Positions 1 to 8,907 are shown, counted from the first letter of the stretch. The stretch is 64,000 nucleotides of DNA from Haemophilus parainfluenzae ATCC 33392 (GCF_031191205.1 NZ_CP133470.1:1867501-1931500), one strand, 5' to 3'. Made by a program: numbers and translations. Notes: generated by a model from the sequence alone, not told the origin.

Positions 1-46
1 TAAAATACAGTTTCTAGTTTTTTCATCCTCTATCATCGTAAGCAAA

Positions 47-77
47 GTGCGGTCAATTTGGCCGCCTTTTTTATTTT
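47..77 (+). terminator. USS-containing terminator of an upstream gene
   Basis: GCGG (49-52) can pair with CCGC (62-65) across a short loop, followed by a T-rich run. The left arm is part of an AAGTGCGGT uptake sequence. It probably ends a gene lying left of the window. No gene is visible in 1-249. Confidence 0.4.
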
Positions 78-86
78 GATGTAACG

Positions 87-114
87 ATCATTATATATTT
101 TAATTTATAATTCA
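87..114. promoter_or_regulatory. ModE-like operator upstream of molA paralogue
   Basis: The left half ATCATTATATA fits the ModE half-site ATCGNTATATA at all but one defined position. After a 6-nt spacer comes TTTATAATTCA, which matches the opposite half (TATATAACGAT) at 6 of 11 positions. It lies about 135 bp before the molA-like start, so a leader RNA would be transcribed downstream of it. Assignment is by motif only. Confidence 0.45.
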
Positions 115-209
115 CCGTCGCCGTAGATTTAAGAGACGGAAGGCTATTTTAAGGTGAAAATGGAACTTCATCAGAGGAGATAAAATCTGCTGATTGGTTT
201 CTGAGAAGT
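111..209 (+). promoter_or_regulatory. structured leader of molA paralogue, possible riboswitch
   Basis: The untranslated stretch can fold several ways. TTCACC (111-116) pairs with GGTGAA (153-158). CCGTC (115-119) pairs with GACGG (135-139), an alternative to the first stem. ACTTC (165-169) pairs with GAAGT (205-209) and encloses a hairpin of ATCAG (170-174)/CTGAT (190-194) topped by AGAT/ATCT. The gene handles molybdate or tungstate, so a metal- or cofactor-sensing leader is possible. I do not see the conserved blocks that the moaA leader of this window carries. Confidence 0.3.
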
Positions 210-249
210 ATTGATATTAACTTTTCTAAATATCAGGGAGATAAAAAAT

Positions 250-1272
250 ATGTGGAAAAAGGCGATAAAACTGAGCTTGATTGCTTTATTAGTTGCCCCT
301 TGCTGCGCATTGCAAGCCAAAATGATTGAAGATGTAGCCGGCAATAAAATTGAAATTGCTGATAATGTGCAACGTATCGCGGATTTATGGAATGCAAACA
401 ACCAAATCGTCCTTTTATTGGGCGGAATGGATAAAGTGGTTGCCACCACTAATTATATTCATGATCATCCTTGGTTTGCAGAAGTTTATCCTAAAATCAA
501 AACTGTGACTGCGCTAGGCAACGGACGTGATTTACAGACTGAAGAATTATTAGGTACACAACCAGATGTCGTAATTCTTCCTAGTCAAAACATGGTCGAT
601 GAAGTTAATCGCGCAGGATTAAAAGGGGTTTTAGCCATTTTCAAAGATTTTGATGGACTTAAGAAAACTGTTCGATTAACCGCAGATATTATCGGTGGTG
701 ATGCGAAAAATATTGCAGAAGAGTACATTAAAGAATTAGAAGGTAATATTGCTTTCACCAAGGAAAGAACGAAACATCTTACTGAGTCAGAGAAACCCGT
801 GGTCATGCATATTACAGGCAATGAAAATCTGACTGTGGTAGACGGTGGAAAAAGTATTATCGGAGCCTGGACCCGTCAAGCAGGGGGGAGAAGTGCATTC
901 CCTGAATTAGACAGCGCAGTCGAGGTGGGATTAGAAGAAGTGATTAAAGTTAATCCTGATGTGATTACTGTTGGTGGTCCAAATGCAGCACGTGCAGTTA
1001 CGGAGATTAAACAAAGCCCTCGTTGGCAAAGTATAAGTGCGGTTAAAAATAATCGTATTTTTGTCAACCCAATGGGTATCTTCTTGTGGGATCGTTATAG
1101 TGCAGAAGAAGCCTTGCAAGTTCTTTGGGCCGCACAGGTTTTTCATCCAGACTTGTTTAAAGATTTAGATATGGTAGAAAAAACACAGGCTTTTTATAAA
1201 AAATACTATAACTATGATCTAAGCAAAGAAAATGCACAGCAAATTTTACAAGGCTTACCGCCTTTAAAATAA
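250..1272 (+). CDS. molA: MolA-type molybdate/tungstate periplasmic binding protein (orphan paralogue)
   Basis: A 340-residue class III solute-binding protein with a Sec signal peptide (Met-Trp-Lys-Lys, hydrophobic core, cleavage near residue 22, CALQA|KM). It is clearly paralogous along its whole length to the MolA at 4126-5160: both share the N-terminal VIxDVxGNKIE-type block and a C-terminal FYKKYY stretch. The family delivers molybdate/tungstate to MolBC in Haemophilus. ATG 250 is chosen over the in-frame codon at 211 because a GGGAG ribosome site lies just before it and the signal peptide starts there. No permease or ATPase gene is beside it, so it may share MolBC or serve the convergent outer-membrane receptor. 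Iron-chelate or cobalamin binding is the main alternative. Confidence 0.8.
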   Translation: MWKKAIKLSLIALLVAPCCALQAKMIEDVAGNKIEIADNVQRIADLWNANNQIVLLLGGMDKVVATTNYIHDHPWFAEVYPKIKTVTALGNGRDLQTEELLGTQPDVVILPSQNMVDEVNRAGLKGVLAIFKDFDGLKKTVRLTADIIGGDAKNIAEEYIKELEGNIAFTKERTKHLTESEKPVVMHITGNENLTVVDGGKSIIGAWTRQAGGRSAFPELDSAVEVGLEEVIKVNPDVITVGGPNAARAVTEIKQSPRWQSISAVKNNRIFVNPMGIFLWDRYSAEEALQVLWAAQVFHPDLFKDLDMVEKTQAFYKKYYNYDLSKENAQQILQGLPPLK

Positions 1273-1286
1273 GGTATAGATAAAAT

Positions 1287-1326
1287 AAAAGAGCGATGAA
1301 TATGATTTTTCATCGCTCTTTTTTAT
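1287..1326. terminator. bidirectional terminator between molA paralogue and receptor pseudogene
   Basis: GAGCGATGA (1291-1299) pairs perfectly with TCATCGCTC (1310-1318), with A-run before and T-run after, so it can end transcription from both convergent genes. Confidence 0.85.
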
Positions 1327-1335
1327 TTTAAGAGA

Positions 1336-3603
1336 TTAGAAGCTATATTTTAAAGTTGTGTAATAAGCACGTCCTGGCTCATTATAACTTTGTGCTTTGC
1401 CATCAACATATAATCTTTTATTTAAGATATTGCTGACACCGATGCGCGCACTAAAGTTTTGCCATTTATAACCAATACTTGCGCCCCAAATACCATAACT
1501 ACCTTGGCTTTCTTGAAGCGTTGTATCTTGTGCTAAACCATTACGACTGAAATCCATATAACGTGTTCCTGTCGATTTGCTAAACTGTTTACCAAAACGA
1601 GTATAAGTTGTGGCAAAATCGAGGTTATCTGTCACTTGATAAGAAAGTGTAGAACTAATCGTATATTTTGGTGAAAGATTTAATGGGTTACCTGTTGCAC
1701 GGTTTTTACTTTTTGTGAAATAAGTAAAGTTAGTATTTAAACTTAATTTATTCGCAATAAGAGGTAAGTTTAAATAGCCTTCAAAACCAGCAACTGTTGC
1801 ACGAGTTACATTACCCCATTTATAAATATTGGTGGTTTTAATGTAATCTTTTTGGTTGGCTTTTGTCCCATAACGTGTAACGCGAGAGAAACTTGGGTTA
1901 AAGGTTGTACCAAGCAAGGTTTCATCTGCTTCAATTTTATTTCGATAATCATTATGGAAATAGGTTAAGCCGAATTTATAACCATCTTGATTATGAAGTT
2001 CAAAACCAATCTCTTTATTTACACTGGTTTCAGGTTTGAGATCTTTCGTACCAATGGTATAACATGCGCCCACCGTTCTAATATTGGCAGCGGTTGCAGG
2101 GCAGTTATTTTGACGGTTTGCCAATACATAACCTTCTGTAATTTGATAAAGGTTAGGAGCTTTATAGGCACGAGCGATACCACCTTTTAAGGTTAAATAT
2201 GGATTCACTTCTTGTGAAAGATTTAAGCTCGGTGTCCAGTTACTACCTGAAACACTGTGATGATCAAAGCGAATGGCTGGGGTAACAACTGTTCCTTGAC
2301 CAAAGTCAATGATATCTTCAACAAAGATGCCGTATTCGCTTAAGCTGGTTTCACCACTACGGTTTTCACTTTGTAACCAAGGAATGACACCTAAATTCAT
2401 TGGTTTATTATTTTTTAAGTTATAACTCATTGAACTTGGGTCATTGAGTTTACTGTGATTGGCCTCCATCCCAATAGTCAATAGATGTTCTGCACCCAAT
2501 GTGAATGGAATACGTAACTCATTGCTAAAGCGAGTATTGGTAAGATTACTATCAGTAAAGTTTAAATCACCGCCATTCCAATGTCCTTCCATTGCAAAAC
2601 CCAAGCCAACAGGTAATCGTGCGTTAGTTGTTTTATCAAAAGCAATGTAAGTTTCATTTTCACCCCAAGACCATTTACCTTTATGAGTGAGAGAATAAGC
2701 TTGACGATAAACACGGTTAGTTTCTAAATTTCGTCCCGCTAATTCTTTTTCGCTTTCATTTGCGCCCCAAGATTCACTATCACCGGAATAAATATTGCCT
2801 TGACGGCTATAACTTGCATCTAAGGTTAAAGTTTGATTTGAGGTGATATTCCAATCTAAACGACCGGCAATATCTTTATTGCGTAAACCTTCACGACCTG
2901 CATAAGACCATGTGCCATCTGGATTTTCATTAATAGATGGTGAATCTGCACGAGTTTTACTTCAACTACCATATAAACGGAATCCTAATACATCTTTGAT
3001 TAAAGGACCGCTTAAATTAAACGTCGTACGATTAGTTGTACCGTATTTGCTGTCTTCTGGTAAATTTAAATAATAGGAAAGGCCGCCTTTTAATTCATTT
3101 GTAACAGGTTTTGTTTTGATGTTTACCACACCACCCATCGCACCTGAACCATAACGCGCTGCTGATGTACCACGAATCACTTCAACAGAATCAATTTCTT
3201 CCACCGGAACCCATTTACTGTCACCATGTGTATCACGCGCACCAAATCGTCCGTAACGTGCACTATTACGTGAAGTAGCCGGTTTGCCATCAATTAAAAT
3301 AAGTGTATTTTCTGGCCCCATAGAACGAATATCAATTTGACGTTTATTGCCGTAAGAGCCATTACTATTACCAGATGTAAAGTTCACACCAGGCTGCATT
3401 CTTACTAATTCAGCAATGTCATTAACAACAGGTTGTTTAGCAATTTCTTTAGCTGAGACAACGCTTGTATTAAAACCTTGTTGTGACTGTTCAGCGCTAC
3501 TATTTGCTGATACCTGTATTTCCTCTAATTGTTCTTCTTCATAGGTAAATGCAGAAATGAGCGCCAAACTCAATAAACTGAGTTTGTACTTTTTGTGTAA
3601 CAT
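1336..3603 (-). pseudogene. FepA-like TonB-dependent outer-membrane receptor, interrupted by an in-frame stop
   Basis: Read from ATG 3603 (GGAGG ribosome site) the protein has a signal peptide, a TonB-box-like start (EEIQVSA), a plug domain (MQPGVNF, SMGPENTLILIDG, VEVIRGTSAARYGSGAMGG) and then a 22-strand-type barrel ending in TLKYSF. After residue 213 or so, in ...RLYGS, an in-frame TGA at 2962-2964 interrupts it. Translation continues in the same frame with SKTRADSPSIN..., which is normal for this family, so a single nonsense change explains the break. The rest (ATG 2604 onward) would be a plugless barrel. The plug is most like catecholate-siderophore receptors. A ModE-like site upstream and MolA neighbours suggest a metal-oxyanion or catecholate-molybdate substrate (inference). 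A sequencing error or stop readthrough cannot be excluded. Confidence 0.85.
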
Positions 3604-3628
3604 AAAACCTCCATATGATAAAAACAAA

Positions 3629-3656
3629 TATCTTATATATAATAATATATAACGAT
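3629..3656. promoter_or_regulatory. ModE-like operator upstream of the TonB-dependent receptor
   Basis: The block reads TTATATA-N6-TATATAACGAT. The right half is a perfect match to the ModE consensus half-site and the left half keeps TTATATA. It lies 26-53 bp before the receptor start codon on the minus strand. Confidence 0.55.
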
Positions 3657-3782
3657 AGATAAATTTATCACTAAAACATGAGATGTAAAATACCCCAGAG
3701 GGGATAATATGAAATATTGATGAGATTTTCTGTTTGTTTATAAACAGGTGCGGTCAATTAGGCTGTCTTTTTAAAGAATAAA

Positions 3783-3806
3783 AAACCGCACTTTAAAGTG
3801 CGGCTA
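3783..3806. terminator. USS-pair terminator after mop
   Basis: CCGCACTT (3786-3793) and AAGTGCGG (3796-3803) form a perfect hairpin made of two inverted uptake sequences. On the minus strand it is followed by a T-run, as expected for a mop terminator. Confidence 0.8.
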
Positions 3807-3835
3807 TATAAACTTTTTAAACGGTTTAGTTGAGA

Positions 3836-4045
3836 TTATTCAACACCAACCATTACAGAGGTTGCTTTGATAATCGCATATGCTTCTTTACCAACAGCTA
3901 AACCTAATTCTTTTACTGCATCGATAGAGATGGTAGAAGAAATGATGTTACCGTTACCGATATCAATGTGTACGATTGCATTCACAGAACCGGTTTCGAT
4001 TGATTTTACAGTACCTTTAAGTTGATTTCTTGCGCTAATTTTCAT
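3836..4045 (-). CDS. mop: molybdopterin/molybdate-binding protein Mop (TOBE domain)
   Basis: A 69-residue single TOBE/Mop domain starting MKISARNQLKGTV and ending VMVGVE. It has the family core KGTVKSIETGSVNAIVHI and SISIDAVKELGL. Such proteins form hexamers that bind several oxyanions in the cytoplasm and are thought to buffer or store molybdate. Length is the full family size. It lies 80 bp downstream of molA on the same strand, but it has a ModE-like site in that gap and a terminator behind it, so it is probably its own unit in the same regulon. Confidence 0.93.
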   Translation of the reverse strand: MKISARNQLKGTVKSIETGSVNAIVHIDIGNGNIISSTISIDAVKELGLAVGKEAYAIIKATSVMVGVE

Positions 4046-4077
4046 AAAGCATTTCCTTATGTTAAGTTAAAGTTAAG

Positions 4078-4105
4078 ATCAAAAAATAACGCATATTATA
4101 ACGAC
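4078..4105. promoter_or_regulatory. ModE-like operator upstream of mop
   Basis: ATCAAAAAATA, six bases, then ATTATAACGAC. Each half resembles the ModE half-site (right half keeps TATAACGA). It lies 33-60 bp before the mop start codon, in the molA-mop gap. Confidence 0.4.
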
Positions 4106-4125
4106 AATTTTTAGAAATGCAAATA

Positions 4126-5160
4126 CTACTTAAGAGGTAATGGACCTTTTAAGATTTGCTCAGCATTTTCTTTACTTAGCTCATAACCATAATACTTTTT
4201 ATAGAAGGCTTGTGTTTTTTCCACCATGTTTAAATCTTTAAATTGCTCAGGATGAAAAAGTTGAGCCGCCCAAAGAATTTGTAACGCTTCTTCTGCGCTA
4301 TAGCGATCCCATGGGAACGTGCCGGTTGGGTTGGCATAAATACGATTATTTTTGACCGCACTTATTGATTGCCATGCTGGGTCAGCTTTGATTTTTTCAA
4401 TAGCCGCTTGTGCTTTATTACCGCTGCTGCCGATAATAATGACATCAGGATTCGCTTGAATAATACTTTCTACCGTCACGGTCACCATATTGGCTTCATC
4501 AGGTAACACGCTTTTACCGCCGGCTAATTTAATCCATTCACCAATCATCGATTTTCCGCCGTCAATCATCAATAAGTCAGAACCTTTAGTGATATGTAAC
4601 ACCGTAGGGCGTTGTTCATCTTTGATGCCTTTAAGACGACTTTCCACAAATTGAATATTGCCTTCTAATTCTTTGATATAGTTTTCTGCGATTTCAGGGG
4701 CTTTATCACCTAACACTTCAGCCGTGATGCGTACGGTTTTTTTCAAACCATCAAAATCTTGGAAACTTACACGCACGCCTTTCAAGCCGGCTTGCTCCAC
4801 TTCAGTTAACATCGATTTTTTCGAGAGCAATACCGCATCTGGTTTATGACTTAACAGTTCTTCCGTTTGAATGGTTTCACCGTTGGTTAATACCGGTACG
4901 TTTTTGATATTTGGATACACTTCGCTATACCAAGGATTGGCTGCGATAGATGTGGTCGTGCCAACCAGTTTATTGGCGCCGCCTAATAGTAAGACAATTT
5001 GGTTATTCGCATGCCAAAGATCAGCAACACGTTGAACGTTGTCTGGTAGTTCGATTTTATTTCCTTCAACATCCGTGATAACTTTCGCTTGCAGCGGTAG
5101 GGCAAAACAGGCAGCAAGAGAAAGGGCAATCAAGCCTTTTTTTAGAGAATGTTTCAACAT
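4126..5160 (-). CDS. molA: molybdate/tungstate periplasmic binding protein MolA
   Basis: A 344-residue class III binding protein with a signal peptide (MLKHSLKKGLIALSLAAC..., cleavage near LQA|KV). It lies 21 bp downstream of molC and is the third gene of molB-molC-molA. Haemophilus MolA binds molybdate and tungstate in the periplasm and passes them to MolB2C2, an importer of the B12-uptake structural type. Two closed lobes joined by a long helix are expected. A second copy at 250-1272 is clearly homologous throughout. The in-operon position makes this the cognate partner of MolBC. Confusion with haem or siderophore binding proteins is possible from family alone, but the Mop neighbour supports molybdate. 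Confidence 0.88.
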   Translation of the reverse strand: MLKHSLKKGLIALSLAACFALPLQAKVITDVEGNKIELPDNVQRVADLWHANNQIVLLLGGANKLVGTTTSIAANPWYSEVYPNIKNVPVLTNGETIQTEELLSHKPDAVLLSKKSMLTEVEQAGLKGVRVSFQDFDGLKKTVRITAEVLGDKAPEIAENYIKELEGNIQFVESRLKGIKDEQRPTVLHITKGSDLLMIDGGKSMIGEWIKLAGGKSVLPDEANMVTVTVESIIQANPDVIIIGSSGNKAQAAIEKIKADPAWQSISAVKNNRIYANPTGTFPWDRYSAEEALQILWAAQLFHPEQFKDLNMVEKTQAFYKKYYGYELSKENAEQILKGPLPLK

Positions 5161-5181
5161 ATGAATTTCCTTCTAGTGGGT

Positions 5182-5970
5182 TTATAAATGAGTTATCGCA
5201 CAAATTTGGCGTTGTAATGCAGGTACATCAACTAAGCGCAAATCGGTTTGATAAAGTGCTTTTAAATTAGCTTCAGTAATAATTTCTGGTGCGGTGCCTG
5301 TTTGTAATTTGCCGTGTTCATTTAATATGGTTACGCGGCTATGGGGCAGGGCACTATGCAACAACATCGGATGATCGGGGTTATGTGTTGTCATGATTAT
5401 GGTAAAGCCTTGTAGTGAGAGCTCTTTTATTAGGCTTAAGGTTTTAAAGACATTGCCGTAATCTAATGCCGAAGTGGGTTCATCAAACAAAATCAGTTGC
5501 GGTTGTTGCACCAAAATACGCGCAAGATTGACCAGTTGCTTTTCACCGCCACTCATTTGCATATAAATTCTGTCAGCAAAATGACTGATGCCGAGTTTCT
5601 TTAAGGCTTCATCAACTAATGCAAAATCAGCTTCACTTGGCTTATCAAAAACACCTAAATGCGCAGCACGACCGAGTACCACATAATCACGCACGCGATA
5701 TTGATAGGTTTGTGGGCTGTGTTGCGAGACATAAGCAATTTTCTGAGCAATTTGCTTACTGCTCATTTCGCTTAATTTGCAATTATCCAGCAAAATCTGA
5801 CCGCTCTTTAGTTTTAAAAGCCCCGCGATACAGTTTAATAACGTGGATTTACCACGACCGTTAGCACCAAGAATCGTCAGTAATTCGCCTTTTTGTAAGG
5901 TTAAATCAATGCCATTGAGTAGAGAATGTTCAACATTGTGCCAGTAATACAGATTGTCAATTTTCAGCAT
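5182..5970 (-). CDS. molC: molybdate/tungstate ABC importer ATPase MolC
   Basis: A 262-residue ABC ATPase with Walker A GANGRGKST (near 37), Q-loop region VSQHSP, signature SGGEKQ, Walker B LILFDEPTSALD and H-loop TTHNPDH. It belongs to the FecE/BtuD class that pairs with FecCD-type permeases. Its ATG overlaps the molB stop by one base (TAATG), indicating translational coupling. It works at the inner face of the cytoplasmic membrane to power MolB. The Walker A position usually held by serine or cysteine is an arginine (GANGRGKS), which is seen in some members of the class. Confidence 0.9.
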   Translation of the reverse strand: MLKIDNLYYWHNVEHSLLNGIDLTLQKGELLTILGANGRGKSTLLNCIAGLLKLKSGQILLDNCKLSEMSSKQIAQKIAYVSQHSPQTYQYRVRDYVVLGRAAHLGVFDKPSEADFALVDEALKKLGISHFADRIYMQMSGGEKQLVNLARILVQQPQLILFDEPTSALDYGNVFKTLSLIKELSLQGFTIIMTTHNPDHPMLLHSALPHSRVTILNEHGKLQTGTAPEIITEANLKALYQTDLRLVDVPALQRQICAITHL

Positions 5971-6956
5971 TAGTCCACCACCTTTTGTTTAATCAGTACC
6001 CAAGCAAAGAATGGCGCACCGATAAAGCCGGTGAGAATGCCAAGTGGAATTTCTTGAATGTATAAATTACGGGCGAGGGTATCGATAACGAGCAAGAAAA
6101 TCGCGCCAATAAGTCCAGCAAGCGGCAGGCTTTTGACATTGTTATCGCCGATAAAAAGTCGCGCTAAATGCGGAATCACTAAACCAAGCCAACCGATTGT
6201 CCCGCTTAAGCAAACGGATGAAGCGGTCAACAATGTGGCACAAACCACCATTAAGCCTCGTTCTAATCGAATATTTGCCCCAATTAATTTTGCTTCACGA
6301 TCCCCCAATGAAAGCACATTGATACGCCAACGCATTAAAAATAAGCCAAGAGTAGTAAGTAAAATAATTGGTGAAAGGATGAGCAAGTTGTCGTAGTTAG
6401 ATTTGGTTAGGCTACCTAATTGCCAATACACAATGTCAGCCAGCTGAGTTTCAGGATCAGCAAGATATTTTAATAGGCCTAATGTCGCCATCATAAAACC
6501 TGAAACGATAATGCCTGAAAGCACTAGAACAATCGTAGAATCACGTTGAATCAAACGCGGTAAATTCATAGTAAGTATGACTGCAACCAAACCACCAACA
6601 AAGGCAAAGGTTTGAATGCCAAGCATGCTAGAACCAACTAAAATCGCTAATGCTGCACCAACACAAGCGCCATTAGATACCCCTAAAATATCAGGTGAAA
6701 CCAATGGATTACGGAAAATACCTTGATATACCACGCCAGCAATGGCCAAGGAGGCACCGACAAGTATGGCTGCAATTACACGAGGCAAACGAAGATTAAA
6801 AATAATGTTGTTTTGCACATCATTAGTGTTACCGCCAGTAAGACTTTGTACCACATTCTCAAGTGGAATCGCAAAACGCCCCCAAGAGAGTGAAAATAAA
6901 ACCAACCCGATAAGGAGACAAAGTAAAAGAGGAAAAGTAAGAGAAGATTTGTTCAT
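5970..6956 (-). CDS. molB: molybdate/tungstate ABC importer permease MolB
   Basis: A 328-residue FecCD/BtuC-family permease with many hydrophobic helices across its length and the family blocks LRLPRVIAAILVGASLAIAG and GLVIPHLARL. I start it at ATG 6956 (MNKSSLTFPLLL). The longer reading frame to 7049 would add a basic non-membrane stretch and cover the putative operator. First gene of molBCA. The protein forms the membrane channel through which MolA-delivered oxyanion passes. The family also includes iron and cobalamin permeases. The molybdate call rests on similarity to the Haemophilus system and on Mop nearby. Confidence 0.88.
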   Translation of the reverse strand: MNKSSLTFPLLLCLLIGLVLFSLSWGRFAIPLENVVQSLTGGNTNDVQNNIIFNLRLPRVIAAILVGASLAIAGVVYQGIFRNPLVSPDILGVSNGACVGAALAILVGSSMLGIQTFAFVGGLVAVILTMNLPRLIQRDSTIVLVLSGIIVSGFMMATLGLLKYLADPETQLADIVYWQLGSLTKSNYDNLLILSPIILLTTLGLFLMRWRINVLSLGDREAKLIGANIRLERGLMVVCATLLTASSVCLSGTIGWLGLVIPHLARLFIGDNNVKSLPLAGLIGAIFLLVIDTLARNLYIQEIPLGILTGFIGAPFFAWVLIKQKVVD

Positions 6957-6967
6957 ATAACTCAAAA

Positions 6968-7017
6968 TTCGCTGTTTTTGTAAGTATATAGCGATTGTAT
7001 TTTTTTGTATATAGCGA
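6968..7017. promoter_or_regulatory. ModE-like operator with extra half-site upstream of molBCA
   Basis: On the plus strand TTCGCTGTTTT, six bases, then TATATAGCGAT (6985-6995), whose complement ATCGCTATATA is a perfect ModE half-site. The same GTATATAGCGA word is repeated at 6984-6994 and 7007-7017, 23 bp apart (about two helical turns). It lies 12-61 bp before the molB start. Confidence 0.55.
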
Positions 7018-7284
7018 AATTTGAGTAAAAGGTAACCGCACTTTAGCACGGCAGAATGATGAAATAGAGTGCTACGTAAAACTATTTTATAGTATTTGCG
7101 TTAATTAAGAGTGTTTCTATGAAGCATCACTTAATAGTATTAAGAAATTTATTTATCCCATATAAAATTTAATGATTTAAAAGTTATATTTCTTTACAAA
7201 ACATATAAATATGTCTTCATTTTTCATCCCAACTTTTATAGAATGGTAGCTATTTTAATAAGTTTTAGCCTGCGGAGTTTTTTT
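7018..7284. other. divergent intergenic region between molBCA and the srf-like operon
   Basis: This AT-rich gap holds a USS (7035-7043) and the promoter region of the twelve-gene operon to the right. A possible -10 is TATAGAAT (7237-7244), but I find no convincing -35. I see no open frame longer than 17 codons and no clear operator. Confidence 0.5.
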
Positions 7285-8871
7285 ATGTTAAGTGCATTAT
7301 TGAGAAGTGGTGAAATCAAAAACTATACGCCATTAGGCCAAGATGGCATGGCAGTTTATACGGTAGCATCCCAGTTGCGAGATGCACTTAAGTTTAAGCG
7401 AGGTCGTTCCTTTGCTGAATATTTAGCGATTCCACAGCGTAATGAACAGGGGGATAAAATCGATTGGTATGTACCCTTTGATTCCACTCGTGCAGATGGG
7501 CAATATATGATTATCCCTTGGACTTCGGCTACGGAAGAAGAACGTGAAAATGCCCGCTCAGAATTGAAGATTTTTGAGCGCACAGCATTAGAGTTAGGTA
7601 AAGAGCTGATTCAATCTCCCTCCTCAAAAGGTGACCAATTACTATTTGCTCGTTTGCTTTGCGGTGGAAACCCCGACGATATTACTGATCCTGAAAATCT
7701 CAAAGCCTTACGCTTTCCTAATCCAGAACATGTTTATTTAGTCAATGATCGCCCCGTAATTACCTTCTGGGGATTTCTTGAAAAACATGCCGCTGCTCAT
7801 GGTAATCCATTCCTTTCTTTACAAGCTGCAGCCCCAAAACCAATTAAACCCGCTTCACCTACAACACCAGTGATTGAACCTGTAGTTGCGAAAAAACACC
7901 CTTGTCGTGTGTTCTGGTGGGTATTGCCATTATTACTCGGATTACTTTTATTATTGGCTTGGTGGTTTAAAGATTTATGGTGGCCTAAAGAGGAAACAAC
8001 AGTAAAAAATGACCCTGTCACAGTTTCTGAATCTCAAACCCAAACTGTCAAAAAACCGAAAGAAAAAGAATTACGTAAATTGAAAGATGTTCTTTACCGA
8101 TATCTGAATGGACGCTGGGTTGATGGAAAGGGTGTGGCTGTGACAGATCCTTCAGTTTTAAATCAACTAGGCGATGCTCCAGTTGTTGGAGAAGGAAATA
8201 TGCAAGGTGAAGGTCTTAATACACCATTAACAGAAACAGATGCTGCCAAAGCTGATGAATCAAAAAATGATAAAGCAGATGATGCCAAAGCAGAGCAAAA
8301 TAAAGATGAAAATAAACAACAACCGCCAGTAGACCCTCTAGCAGAGGGTAAATCGGATACTAAAGAGGATCAAAATAAAGTAGATGAAAAAACACAGCAA
8401 CCACCAGTAGATCCGTTAGCCGAAAATAAATCAGATACTCAGGCTGGACAAAATAAAGAAGATGATAAAAAGAATCAAACCACTTCTAATGCTAATGCTA
8501 AACCATTACAAATTCCAACAACTAGTACACAAAATGGTAATGTAGATTTTCTAAATGGCCAGTGGAATGCTGGAGCGGGGATTCAGGATAAAACTACTGG
8601 TAAGCCTCTACGCTTAAAATATGCATTCTCAAATGGCGTAGGTCAAGTACAAGTACAACGCGGTGACGGCGTACAATGCACGGGAGATGTTTCTGCAAAA
8701 ATGCAAGGCAGTGGTTTGAATATTACTAATAAAGGTGTAGCAAAATGTAGCGATGGCTCAAGCTATCAGCTGCCTGAAGTAATTTGTAAACCTGGCGCGA
8801 AGAGTATTGCCGATTGTCAAGGTGGATATGGCTCAGGACAGAGCTTCCCAATGACAATGAAATCGAATTAG
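7285..8871 (+). CDS. srfA: SrfA-like membrane protein, first gene of the srf-like operon
   Basis: 528 residues. The N-terminal cytoplasmic domain (1-205) contains WYVPFD and YLVNDRPVITFWGF (near 150-164). One strong transmembrane helix sits near 208-229 (VFWWVLPLLLGLLLLLAWW). Then comes a Lys/Asp/Gln-rich linker with two copies of a PPVDPLAE unit (near 347 and 372). The C-terminal domain (416-528) has four cysteines, suiting disulfides in the periplasm. The N-terminal domain plus helix is shared with the two vWA proteins at 22504 and 24004. ATG 7285 follows a GGAG site; an upstream in-frame codon at 7243 is less likely. The SrfA name rests on position before srfB-srfC and remembered family resemblance. 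The molecular function is unknown. Confidence 0.7.
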   Translation: MLSALLRSGEIKNYTPLGQDGMAVYTVASQLRDALKFKRGRSFAEYLAIPQRNEQGDKIDWYVPFDSTRADGQYMIIPWTSATEEERENARSELKIFERTALELGKELIQSPSSKGDQLLFARLLCGGNPDDITDPENLKALRFPNPEHVYLVNDRPVITFWGFLEKHAAAHGNPFLSLQAAAPKPIKPASPTTPVIEPVVAKKHPCRVFWWVLPLLLGLLLLLAWWFKDLWWPKEETTVKNDPVTVSESQTQTVKKPKEKELRKLKDVLYRYLNGRWVDGKGVAVTDPSVLNQLGDAPVVGEGNMQGEGLNTPLTETDAAKADESKNDKADDAKAEQNKDENKQQPPVDPLAEGKSDTKEDQNKVDEKTQQPPVDPLAENKSDTQAGQNKEDDKKNQTTSNANAKPLQIPTTSTQNGNVDFLNGQWNAGAGIQDKTTGKPLRLKYAFSNGVGQVQVQRGDGVQCTGDVSAKMQGSGLNITNKGVAKCSDGSSYQLPEVICKPGAKSIADCQGGYGSGQSFPMTMKSN

Positions 8872-8907
8872 TGAACCAATAAACAACGAATAGAAGCGAG
8901 AATAAAA

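Noticed and set aside
1336..2604. A separate 422-residue outer-membrane protein gene
   Set aside because: It is the distal barrel of the same receptor, in the same frame as the N-terminal half, lacking signal peptide and plug.
8281..8460. Phase-variable repeat in the SrfA-like gene
   Set aside because: The two PPVDPLAE units are degenerate, in-frame and 75 bp apart, so slippage would not switch the gene off.
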